A DNA stretch of 64,000 nt, from assembly GCA_963768025.1 (NCBI GenBank), contig CAVYGM010000006.1:1-64000 (forward strand), in the 5' to 3' direction. The notes beneath the pieces are model-generated. The model was not told the origin of the DNA. It worked only from the letters and a program-made list of their open reading frames with translations, and did no database searches. Source of the stretch: CAVYGM01 sp963768025. GTDB lineage: Bacteria; Bacteroidota; Bacteroidia; Cytophagales; Spirosomataceae. Made by a program: the position numbers and the translations under genes. Shown here piece by piece: positions 21,317-29,122 of the stretch (position 1 is the first letter of the stretch; each line of letters begins with the position of its first letter).

Positions 21317-24300
21317 CTAGAAATCATATCCCAGGGTAATGTACGGGATTGCTTTATCTACGACCCCATTGTCCACGCCCCAGGCATAATCAAATTTGAC
21401 ATAAAATCCGAACAGCATAGTTCTAGCCCCTACTCCATATCCCATCAAATAGGGGTTTTTGAAGTTTGTAACCGTGGCCCTGAAAGGTTCTGAACCTCCG
21501 CCGATAATTTCGGTGTTGAGGCTATTCTCCTGGCTAAATGGTCCTTTGCCGGTCCAGGCAGTACCGATGTCCGTAAATCCAATAATTTGAAAATTACGAA
21601 GGAAATTTGAGGTAATTGGTCCTCGATACAGGTATTTGATCAGCGGGATGCGCAGCTCGACATTTGCCAACATGTAGTTGGTTCCGGATAACCGGTTTAG
21701 ATTAAATCCACGCAAATTGGTGGCGAACTCGGCAAAAAAGATGTCGCGATTATCGATGCCTTCGCCGAAATCCAAAGGATTATCGTTTCTGCGATTATCT
21801 TTTTTGTTTAGAATCCAGTTTTCCATACCGCCCATTATGTTCTGCTTGGGTGCCCGGCCGGCCGACCTACTAAAGGCTACCCTACCCGCCAAAATCAGAT
21901 CCCGGTGGATTTTTTGGTAGTGACGGAGGTCAATACTCAGCCGGTTAAAGTTCTGATAGGCTTGACCTATCCCAAGGAAATTTTCGTACCGGGCTTTGAA
22001 TCGGGTGCCTTCCACCATATTCATTCCGTTCAGGCTGGTGTTGTCGAAAACAAACTCGGTTTTCACCCCACCATACTGGGTAGAACGATCAGGTTCAGCC
22101 AGAGATCCCACATCAACCAATCGAGTCACGGCAAACGTAGGGGCGACGGTAAAGCGGGCATTCGTAGAGAACGGGTAAGAAGCCGAAAGCTGCACCTGGT
22201 TGAATCGGTATTTTTGAACCGCACCTACATCCACGTACAGGCTTTTCCGATCCACTCTGATCCCAAAGTCAACCCGATAGGTATTGTTCATGTATTCGGC
22301 AAACAGATCACTATTCTTAAAGGTAGTAGATACAAAAAATCCAGCTTTGATGACATGATTTTCTAGCAAGTCATTCATAGAGATGGACTGGGAATACCCA
22401 AAACCCCGTATTGGGTCAATTCGCCAGTCGGAGGTAGCATCATTGGCTATGAATAGTCCTCGGTAATCATACGGACCTTTTATGGCGATGTTCTCCCTTT
22501 TCCTGGATTTTGGTATCAAGGTAGGTACGTTGGCCAAGCTTCCTTTCTTTTGTCTAAATTCAAATGATTTGAGTATATCCTCCTCGAACTTGTAGTTATC
22601 CGTATCTACCTCCCCTTCCCGGAGGTTAAGGGCAGATTCGGCCATGGCCGGATTGATCGTATCGCGATTTGCCGCAGTACCTGGCCTTCCTTGTGTGGCA
22701 ACTGGAGTCAGCGATGCCGCCGGCATTTTACCCCCTTTGGCAAGTTCAGGGGAATCGTAGGCGGCGTTTGCATCCAGTCGATCAATATAGGCCATTTCAT
22801 AAGAGCCTGACTCTAATCTTGAATACACAATTCCACCGTTGCCTTCCAGCGTTATATCGGCCTCCCGGATTGTAAAAATAAAATTGGTCAGCTGAGAAAT
22901 TCCCTTTGTTTCCCGATTCAATTTGAAAAGGTTGCGAATTCCTTTGTGATCAGATAAAAAGTAAACCTCCGTATCATTGGCCAATACAGCCGACATGGTG
23001 GTACCTAAGGAATCAATGAGGCGGGTAACCGTTTCGGTACCAGGGGAGCCATCGTGTTCAAAGAGGCCCACCGAGGAGACCAGGGTTTTGTATGTACCTG
23101 TTTCGGTGCCCAGGGAATCGGTGGGGCGGTTGGACGTAAAGACTACTCTACGAGCCGAGCCTGACACAAATTTGGGCGATAGGTCGTCGTAAAGATCATT
23201 AGTAAGTTGAATAAGGGAAGCCCTCGAAACACTCACCAGGTACACATCATTTTTACCGCCTTTGTCGGCACTCACAGCCAGCATGGTACCGTCGTCTGAA
23301 ATATCCATGTCGACGATTTGATCCAATCCACGAATATTTCTTTTGATTCGGATCACTGGACGCTTTGTATCCAATTTATCAAAAATGAACAGATTCTGCC
23401 GGTTGTTTTCCTCTACCACCATGGCCAGGGTATTGTATTTGGTCCAGGAGAGCAGCGGCAGCATTTTGTTCTGCTGTGAAGAGCCAAGTTGCACCACTCC
23501 TTGCCTTACCACCATTTTTCGTCCGGTCTCCCGGTTGAATACCGTCACTTTGTAGCGGTTTCTGTGTTGTTCGCTAACCGCAATCCACTTTTCATCGGGA
23601 GAAAGTTTGATCGAAGCGTTGTTTCCGGCTTCCGTAAAATCGTGTAACCTATACCGCCAGGTGGTGGTTGGCTCCACGTAGCCCTTTGTGGCCTGCGTGG
23701 TAAGCGAACCATAATAGTCGCGCCATTCTTTAAGAAATTTTGCGTAGGAAGAAATCCCCAACGTACTGGTAATGCTGGTCTGCTCGGTCCGGATGATCCG
23801 GGTTAAATTAAGGATATTGGAGATATTGTCCCGTCCGTACCGATCGGCAATAAAATTCCAGATGGATTGGCCGATGAGGGTAGCATCCGCTCCACTTAGC
23901 AATGCAGGCTTTTTTATGGGTCTTTTAAGGGAAACATCCCGCATGTAATCGCCCAATTCAGGCGTCCAACCTTCGGCGATGTAGGCCGCGATGCCCGACA
24001 TAAACCAGTCGGGAAGCGTGAGGAGCAGGGAGCTTTGTAAAGCATCTTTAAGGTTTCCACCGTACAACATGTCGTACACAAACAGGCGCGAAATCTCCAT
24101 GACGAGTTTTTTCCGAAAACTGATTTGATCGCCCGTAAAGGCAATTTCTACCCGTGACTGGGCCAAATCAAGTTCCTGATCATCAAGGTCGCCAAATGTA
24201 GCCAACCCCATATTACTTTGAAGAAGTTCGCCGGGGGAATTATATAGGAAGATTTTGATCCGGTTGTAAGGGGTATATCCCAGGATCTCGGTGATCCGGT

Positions 24301-24538
24301 CAAACTCACTTTCGGCAAACTGGGCGGTTAGGCGAGCCATGTTGGTCCCACCCTGGTAGTGGTAGACTTCAAAATTGGAGGTACGGAATATTTTCCAATC
24401 AAAAGTCCTGTATTGAATCCGGTTTTTGCCAAACTGTTCCTGGGATGGATAGCGCTGACTAGTGGCCGTCGTACAGACAGTCAGAACTATAAGTAGGCTC
24501 AAAAACGTACCGTATGTAAATTGCAGAAATTGTTTCAT
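21317..24538 (-). CDS. TolB-like beta-propeller protein with degenerate peptidase-MA domain and BamA-like outer-membrane barrel
   Basis: 1,073 residues from the ATG at 24538, chosen because it begins a signal peptide (QFLQFTYGTFLSLLIVLTVCTTATSQ) and avoids overlap with the upstream gene; the frame is open to 24589. Residues about 45-290 look like a gluzincin (peptidase MA-like) domain: the fold-typical DWKIFRTSNFEVYHYQGG start and PDWFMSGIAAY block are there, but the HExxH position reads MEISR (147-151) and the third ligand position is Ser. Then comes a six-bladed TolB/DPP4-like propeller (KLSPDEKWIAVSEQ, DMDISDDGTMLAVSADKGGK, SPKFVSGSARRVVFTSNRP), and from about residue 690 a 16-strand-like barrel of BamA/TamA type ending YITLGYDF. 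It probably sits in the outer membrane. It follows cmk and the oxidoreductase gene with a 19-base gap. Catalytic loss is my reading. Confidence 0.8.
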   Translation of the reverse strand: MKQFLQFTYGTFLSLLIVLTVCTTATSQRYPSQEQFGKNRIQYRTFDWKIFRTSNFEVYHYQGGTNMARLTAQFAESEFDRITEILGYTPYNRIKIFLYNSPGELLQSNMGLATFGDLDDQELDLAQSRVEIAFTGDQISFRKKLVMEISRLFVYDMLYGGNLKDALQSSLLLTLPDWFMSGIAAYIAEGWTPELGDYMRDVSLKRPIKKPALLSGADATLIGQSIWNFIADRYGRDNISNILNLTRIIRTEQTSITSTLGISSYAKFLKEWRDYYGSLTTQATKGYVEPTTTWRYRLHDFTEAGNNASIKLSPDEKWIAVSEQHRNRYKVTVFNRETGRKMVVRQGVVQLGSSQQNKMLPLLSWTKYNTLAMVVEENNRQNLFIFDKLDTKRPVIRIKRNIRGLDQIVDMDISDDGTMLAVSADKGGKNDVYLVSVSRASLIQLTNDLYDDLSPKFVSGSARRVVFTSNRPTDSLGTETGTYKTLVSSVGLFEHDGSPGTETVTRLIDSLGTTMSAVLANDTEVYFLSDHKGIRNLFKLNRETKGISQLTNFIFTIREADITLEGNGGIVYSRLESGSYEMAYIDRLDANAAYDSPELAKGGKMPAASLTPVATQGRPGTAANRDTINPAMAESALNLREGEVDTDNYKFEEDILKSFEFRQKKGSLANVPTLIPKSRKRENIAIKGPYDYRGLFIANDATSDWRIDPIRGFGYSQSISMNDLLENHVIKAGFFVSTTFKNSDLFAEYMNNTYRVDFGIRVDRKSLYVDVGAVQKYRFNQVQLSASYPFSTNARFTVAPTFAVTRLVDVGSLAEPDRSTQYGGVKTEFVFDNTSLNGMNMVEGTRFKARYENFLGIGQAYQNFNRLSIDLRHYQKIHRDLILAGRVAFSRSAGRAPKQNIMGGMENWILNKKDNRRNDNPLDFGEGIDNRDIFFAEFATNLRGFNLNRLSGTNYMLANVELRIPLIKYLYRGPITSNFLRNFQIIGFTDIGTAWTGKGPFSQENSLNTEIIGGGSEPFRATVTNFKNPYLMGYGVGARTMLFGFYVKFDYAWGVDNGVVDKAIPYITLGYDF

Positions 24539-24557
24539 TTGCGATAAAGGGCTGACT

Positions 24558-25631
24558 TTACTGGTAATATAACGAAAAATACCGGTCAATATTCACTTCT
24601 GGATTCAATTCTTTCCCATCCACCAGGTGCTCGGCAAACTGGGCTGAAAAAAATGGTGCCAAAGTAACCCCTTTCGTTCCCAATCCGTTGAATATTCCTA
24701 CGGCCCCGTACTGAGGATGCAAACCAATGAGCGGCCGACGGTCCTTACTGGAAGGGCGAATCCCCGCCAGCTGGTGTTGAATAGCATAGGTACCTTGCAC
24801 CAGAGGTTCGAGCTTTGCTTCGAGGTACTCCCGTCCGTCCTGGGTACTTATCCAATCCAGATCATGCCAGGAATACGTGGCCCCAACCCGAAACGTCCCT
24901 TCCTGCAAACCAGGCAAAATAAAGATCCCCTGATTAACGATCATTGGGGAAGAATATTCTGCAAAGGTCAGGTCGAGAATTTGGCCCTTGACCGGATTGA
25001 AAGGCAACCACCCAAATAATGAATCCTGACTGTCTTCAAAGCCTTGGCAAAATAGTATTTTTCTGCTTTTGATACCCTGCCACTCTACCTGATCTTCCTT
25101 AATTATCAATGATTTGGGATCAAATGTTCCTTCAAGATATTGATTATTTTCAATAAATTTCTCTCTGCTTTTTTGAACAAGTGTATTCAAATCAACCCAG
25201 CCGCAACCCCGAACCTCTAATCCTCCCCAGGGGTGATAAAGTCCCTGAATGTCAGGCTGCTCGCTCCGTATACCCTTAATATACGCAGCTATGGCCGGTT
25301 CGGATGCGTAGGTAGCGTACCGGATTTTTTCCTCTTCCGATCGAAAAGGTCGATAGATCGGAACAGAATGAACCAAGGGAGCCCCTACTAATTCTTCCAG
25401 GCGACCATAAAAATTCTCGGCGTACGGAAATAGTTCGTCCGCCATCCAGGTCTTTACCAGATTGCGACCCGTGAGTGGGTTATAAATGCCGGCCGCTACC
25501 AGGGAAGCCGAAGGGCGTGACGTATCGTTGAGGATGAGCACCCGCTGACCGCGGTCTATTAATTGCCATGCCAGGCAGGTTCCGGCTATCCCCTGCCCTA
25601 CGATCAGAAAATCATACGGAAGCTCGCTCAT
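24558..25631 (-). CDS. FAD-dependent oxidoreductase of the D-amino-acid oxidase (DAO) family
   Basis: 357 residues. The N-terminus carries a Rossmann dinucleotide motif (DFLIVGQGIAGTCLAWQL, GxGxxG at 12-17) and the following acidic/Asp position on strand 2 (VLILND). The middle (FNPVKGQILDL, IFILPGLQEGTFRVGATYSW) and end (GIRPSSKDRRPLIG, NGLGTKGVTLAPFFSAQFAEHL) match the DAO/glycine oxidase family. The substrate cannot be read. No signal peptide, so cytoplasmic. Its ATG overlaps the cmk stop by four bases (ATGA), meaning translational coupling in a cmk - DAO - TolB-like operon, an arrangement for which I see no functional reason. Confidence 0.88.
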   Translation of the reverse strand: MSELPYDFLIVGQGIAGTCLAWQLIDRGQRVLILNDTSRPSASLVAAGIYNPLTGRNLVKTWMADELFPYAENFYGRLEELVGAPLVHSVPIYRPFRSEEEKIRYATYASEPAIAAYIKGIRSEQPDIQGLYHPWGGLEVRGCGWVDLNTLVQKSREKFIENNQYLEGTFDPKSLIIKEDQVEWQGIKSRKILFCQGFEDSQDSLFGWLPFNPVKGQILDLTFAEYSSPMIVNQGIFILPGLQEGTFRVGATYSWHDLDWISTQDGREYLEAKLEPLVQGTYAIQHQLAGIRPSSKDRRPLIGLHPQYGAVGIFNGLGTKGVTLAPFFSAQFAEHLVDGKELNPEVNIDRYFSLYYQ

Positions 25632-26341
25632 GGCTTGGGGAGATTCTCACGCCGACGAATCTCCTGCCCTATTTTTTCATCCGCCAATCGAACCACCAAT
25701 TCTACCTGTTCGTCAATGGTCATGAAGGTATTGTCCAGGAGCAGCGCATCGTCGGCCTGCCGGAGTGGGCTTTCGGATCGGTGGGTATCTATGTAATCCC
25801 GCTTTTCGAGATTCGCTATTATGTCGGGCAAGCCCACCATCTCCCCCTTCGCCAGAAGTTCTTCCTGACGCCGCCGGGCTCGCATCGTCGGGTCGGCAGT
25901 CATGAATATTTTCAGCTCGGCTTTTGGGAACACCACGGTGCCAATATCGCGGCCATCCATAACGATGCCTTTGTTCTTGCCCATTTTTTGCTGCTGAGCC
26001 ACCATGGCATGGCGTACCTCGGCCAGCGCACTTACTTCGCTCACCTGATCGGATACGTACATTCGCCTGATTTCCTGTTCCACATTCAGGCCATTGAGGT
26101 AGGTATCATTGGATAGGGTAAGGGGGTGTCTGCGAAAAGTAATTTGAATGTCATCGAGCGCCCGTCGAATTTCCTTTGGGTTGGTGAGTGAAATATGATG
26201 CTGAATAAAATACAAAGTAACGGCCCTGTACATTGCACCGGTATCTATATAAGCATAGTGCAACTGCTTCGCCACCAGTTTTGCAGTAGTACTTTTTCCG
26301 CAACTTGAATAGCCATCGAGGGCTACTATGATGGAGGACAT
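25628..26341 (-). CDS. cmk: Cytidylate kinase (CMP/dCMP kinase)
   Basis: Phosphorylates CMP and dCMP with ATP in pyrimidine nucleotide supply. 237 residues, the usual length. The P-loop is GYSSCGKST (10-18), followed by the family's DTGAMYRAVTL CMP-contact motif (33-43), DGRDIGT (129-135) with the conserved Arg/Asp pair, and the lid Arg cluster RARRRQEEL. The start at 26341 is directly followed by MSSIIVALDG, the normal N-terminus. It is first in an operon with the DAO gene (four-base overlap) and sits 43 bases after the GNAT gene. Confidence 0.97.
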   Translation of the reverse strand: MSSIIVALDGYSSCGKSTTAKLVAKQLHYAYIDTGAMYRAVTLYFIQHHISLTNPKEIRRALDDIQITFRRHPLTLSNDTYLNGLNVEQEIRRMYVSDQVSEVSALAEVRHAMVAQQQKMGKNKGIVMDGRDIGTVVFPKAELKIFMTADPTMRARRRQEELLAKGEMVGLPDIIANLEKRDYIDTHRSESPLRQADDALLLDNTFMTIDEQVELVVRLADEKIGQEIRRRENLPKP

Positions 26342-26384
26342 AGGATCGTTAGGTCAGATAAATCTGCAAAATAAGGGAATCTGC

Positions 26385-26909
26385 CTATGAAACAGAACTT
26401 TGATCCCGAAACTTTACGAAATAATGTTCATCCCAAAACTGATTGTTCTTGTAGATAGCCCGCGCGTGAATTGCCTCCGGGTGAAATCCAGCCTTGATCA
26501 ATACCCGCATGGAGGCGTTATTGAAACTAAAAACTCCCGCAAACAAGCGATTCAGGTCCGTGTGGGCAAACAACCAATCAGAGAATTCACGCAGTGCCTG
26601 CGTGGTATAGCCCAATCCCCAGTAGTCTTCTCCCAGCCAGTAGCCAATTTCGGCATTGAAGCGGTAAATATCCGGGCTCCGAATGGCCCCTATCCCTCCG
26701 ATCACCTGATCGTGCAGGGTGATCGAACGGTGGATAGCTGATTGCGGCGGATCGGCCAAACAAAATTCGATCCAACGGGTGGCATCCTGTAGGCTGTACG
26801 GAAAAGGAAAACTATCTCTGACGGCTGTCGCAATCCGAGGGCTATTGGCATGTTTTTGAAGATCCACCTCATCACCATGCCGGTAGGGTCTCAGCTGAAT
26901 ACCCCTCAT
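26385..26909 (-). CDS. GNAT family N-acetyltransferase (RimJ/RimL type)
   Basis: 174 residues with the GNAT acyl-CoA core: IQLRPYRHGDEVDL at the N-terminus, EIGYWLGEDYWGLGYTTQAL (motif A, with the pyrophosphate loop W-G-L-G-Y-T), and the C-terminal motif B region NNASMRVLIKAGFHPEAI, where NxxSxRVLxKxGF is diagnostic of the RimJ/RimL branch. It may acetylate a ribosomal protein, a small molecule or another amine; the substrate is unknown. Six bases separate it from the upstream SnoaL-like gene, suggesting co-transcription. Confidence 0.88.
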   Translation of the reverse strand: MRGIQLRPYRHGDEVDLQKHANSPRIATAVRDSFPFPYSLQDATRWIEFCLADPPQSAIHRSITLHDQVIGGIGAIRSPDIYRFNAEIGYWLGEDYWGLGYTTQALREFSDWLFAHTDLNRLFAGVFSFNNASMRVLIKAGFHPEAIHARAIYKNNQFWDEHYFVKFRDQSSVS

Positions 26910-26915
26910 GTAGGT

Positions 26916-27347
26916 CTACAACTTGAAGGCCTGCCGGGCCAGCAACTGCCATCCACCCTTATTTTTTGTCCATACCTGTAAAACCCCCAGGTTTGGTTTG
27001 CTGATTGAGCCGTCCGCTAAGGTGACGTTACCGGTCATTTTGTGCCGGACCAGGGCGTTATTTCCTACCAGGGTTACACTCATGTCGGCCAGATTTAATT
27101 CATTATACACTTCTTTCTTTGTGCCAATGTTCGAAAGGAAGGAAGTTTTCGTATCCATCTGCCCATTGGAGTGCCCGTAGGTCATTTCGGGGGCAAATAC
27201 GGCATCCAGCGTTTTCAGATCCTGGCTCAGCACGGCTTTACGCCAGGTCTCCACCCGGTCTATTACTTCTTTTTCTACCTTCGACTGGGCCATTGCCACT
27301 GACATGGCTAGTCCGAAAACTAGCGTAAACAGGAATTTTCTCTTCAT
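26916..27347 (-). CDS. Secreted SnoaL-like/DUF4440 (NTF2-fold) protein
   Basis: 143 residues with a signal peptide (FLFTLVFGLAMSVAMAQ). The mature part has the small NTF2-like pattern: helix VIDRVETWRKAVLSQDLKTLDAVFAPEMTYGHSNG, then ADMSVTLVGNNALVRHKMTGNV and LQVWTKNKGGWQLLARQAFKL. This is typical of the DUF4440/nuclear transport factor 2 family found in Bacteroidota periplasm. Catalytic activity is not evident. It is the first gene of the minus-strand run 27347 to 21317. Confidence 0.82.
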   Translation of the reverse strand: MKRKFLFTLVFGLAMSVAMAQSKVEKEVIDRVETWRKAVLSQDLKTLDAVFAPEMTYGHSNGQMDTKTSFLSNIGTKKEVYNELNLADMSVTLVGNNALVRHKMTGNVTLADGSISKPNLGVLQVWTKNKGGWQLLARQAFKL

Positions 27348-27692
27348 TTTACGGTATGATTTGTGAACTTTTGAATTTGTTAGACTCTCGGTAAAACTAC
27401 CTTCTAAGGATTATGACTCTAAAATAGTATTATGGTAAGCTAAAACATAAATTCAGGGTCCTTATACTAATAGTACTTTTTGAACAATCTTCATAGGTAA
27501 CCCAACAAACATTGCATTATTCAAAGCAAGTACTTTGCTTATTAAATAAGTTATTGTCAAAACAATATTCTGCTATTTTTCTGTAATGCACTATGTTATA
27601 CCTTTGAATTACAAAGTTTTTCAAATCGGGGAATCAGATTCTGAATTAGGTTAATTTAACTTTTTTTAGAAACTACAAAACAATAACTCCTT
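27348..27692. other. AT-rich divergent promoter region
   Basis: 345 bases between two divergent genes, no ORF supported. On the plus strand TACCTTTG at 27599-27606 fits the TAnnTTTG -7 element, about 87 bases ahead of the next start, but no TTG lies 19 bases upstream. Nothing else recognised. Confidence 0.4.
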
Positions 27693-28091
27693 ATGAAAAC
27701 AATAAAAATCATTTCCACCATGGCCCTTTTGGCCGCCCTACTGACCATCCCTGCACCAGGTGCAAACGCGCAGGTCAACGAAGTATCTGAGACTACAACC
27801 AAGCTGGCCGAAACGGCCAAATTCCTTGTAGTTCAGACAAAACCCATGCAATTTAAAGTAGTGTTTGATAAGCCTCTATCCCATAAAATAGCTATTTCCA
27901 TTCTGGACTCCACCGGGGAGTCTCTGTTTACTGAGACCAGGGTCGTTGAATCGGGCTACCTGAGGTACTTTGACCTTTCCTCCTTACACGATGGTACCTA
28001 TACCTTCGTAGTGGTAGACGGAAAAGAGAAGTACAATCAGTCGTTCGATATCCTGACTCAAACTCGTCGGATTGTTTCATCTATCAAGTAA
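27693..28091 (+). CDS. Small secreted protein with a T9SS-CTD-like beta fold
   Basis: 132 residues. Signal peptide IISTMALLAALLTIPAPGANAQ. The mature part reads like a beta sandwich similar to Por secretion C-terminal domains (KVVFDKPLSHKIAISILDSTGESLF, RYFDLSSLHDGTYTFVVVDGKEKYNQSFDI) but stands alone, with the strand-turn DLSSLHDGTYTFVV seen in many Bacteroidota proteins of unknown role. It is monocistronic: own promoter region upstream and a strong terminator 50 bases downstream. Function unknown. Confidence 0.8.
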   Translation: MKTIKIISTMALLAALLTIPAPGANAQVNEVSETTTKLAETAKFLVVQTKPMQFKVVFDKPLSHKIAISILDSTGESLFTETRVVESGYLRYFDLSSLHDGTYTFVVVDGKEKYNQSFDILTQTRRIVSSIK

Positions 28092-28138
28092 CATTCGACG
28101 GTTTGCTTCTCAGATTCTGATATCCATGAAACTTTGTA

Positions 28139-28173
28139 TGATTCCGGCGCTGACGCGCCGGAATTTTTTTTCA
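28139..28173 (+). terminator. Strong Rho-independent terminator of the small secreted protein gene
   Basis: A perfect 10-bp GC-rich stem ATTCCGGCGC / GCGCCGGAAT (28141-28150 with 28155-28164), four-base loop, then a run of T. Its distal edge overlaps the stop of the convergent gene at 28171. Confidence 0.88.
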
Positions 28174-28953
28174 CCATAATTCGAAAGTCGCCAACACCGG
28201 TAGATGATCCGAGGCCGTGGGGCTATCCGCCAGTACCTCGTAGGACTTGATCCGGACGTTTGAGTTTTTCAGCGCAAAGAGGTAATCGACCCGGTCGCCG
28301 GTGGCACCAAGGCTGAGGGTGGGGTTTGCGGAGTCAGCAGCAGCATCCAGCCATCCGGTTTGGAAGAAAGAGTAGGGCTGTTCACTGGGCCTGGCACCCA
28401 TGTCCATCCCTAGCAGCACCGGCTGGATACTTGGGCTCAATATTTGGTTGACGAAGGCAGCCTGCAAGGCCCGGTCAAAACCAGAGGCGTAGTCGAGCCT
28501 GGCACTACATACCCGCAGATGTTGACCCCCAACGGGACTCACCAACCCACACACCATTACTTTGGAAGCCATTGCGGCTGAGGCAGGCAGCGCGATTTTC
28601 TGGGTGTTTTCGAAAGGCCATATTGAAAGTACCCCTACCCCGTAGGTTCCGTTTTCCAGCTTGCCGGAGGCCCCGTATAAATAATGGTAGCCGGTTTGGA
28701 CCGAAAGCTGGCGAAGGTGAAAGCGTATTTTGCCCGAGGCAACGAGGCTGTCTGTTTCCTGCAAGGCCACTAAGTGGGGCTTGTAGGTATTGATTAGCTG
28801 TATAACGTGCCTGAGGTTGGATTCTGCCCAAAAATCTTTTCCATGATTGATACTGAAACTAATGATTCGAATTTCGATGGACCGGCGTGGCTGGGAGGCA
28901 CTGAGACCGAGTAGTACTCCCAACCAGATTATGAAAATGAATGGCTTTAACAA
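28171..28953 (-). CDS. Endonuclease/exonuclease/phosphatase-fold protein with altered active site
   Basis: 260 residues with a signal peptide or anchor (FIFIIWLGVLLGLSAS). The EEP fold is clear: ISFSINHGKD (Asn36), LVALQETDS (Glu66), and near the end DRVDYLFA and ASDHLPV (Asp249/His250). Two usual catalytic positions differ: the THLD strand reads ARLD (His to Arg152), and the GDFNARP loop reads MDMGARP, with Asp184 kept but Asn replaced by Gly186. So it may have lost hydrolase activity or act differently. It is convergent with the small secreted protein gene and has no operon partner. The family is clear; the loss of activity is my inference. Confidence 0.82.
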   Translation of the reverse strand: MLKPFIFIIWLGVLLGLSASQPRRSIEIRIISFSINHGKDFWAESNLRHVIQLINTYKPHLVALQETDSLVASGKIRFHLRQLSVQTGYHYLYGASGKLENGTYGVGVLSIWPFENTQKIALPASAAMASKVMVCGLVSPVGGQHLRVCSARLDYASGFDRALQAAFVNQILSPSIQPVLLGMDMGARPSEQPYSFFQTGWLDAAADSANPTLSLGATGDRVDYLFALKNSNVRIKSYEVLADSPTASDHLPVLATFELW

Positions 28954-28995
28954 AATTGAAAGGTATAGATTGAAACCGCAATAGGAAGATGTTTT

Positions 28996-29025
28996 TTGCT
29001 GATACGTCAGGAGTTTTTACATTTG
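28996..29025 (+). promoter_or_regulatory. Bacteroidota-type promoter of the MBOAT/SGNH operon
   Basis: TTG at 28996-28998, 19-base spacer, TACATTTG at 29018-29025: a full match to the TTG-N19-TAnnTTTG consensus. The expected start is about 90 bases ahead of the ATG at 29123. Confidence 0.7.
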
Positions 29026-29122
29026 ACCCAGCAAAACCGATTTTGTGAATTTAGAGAATCAGCCTTCCTGACCAAAAGTAAATTTAGATTCAAATATCCG
29101 GTTTCCAAATATTTCTACCCGT

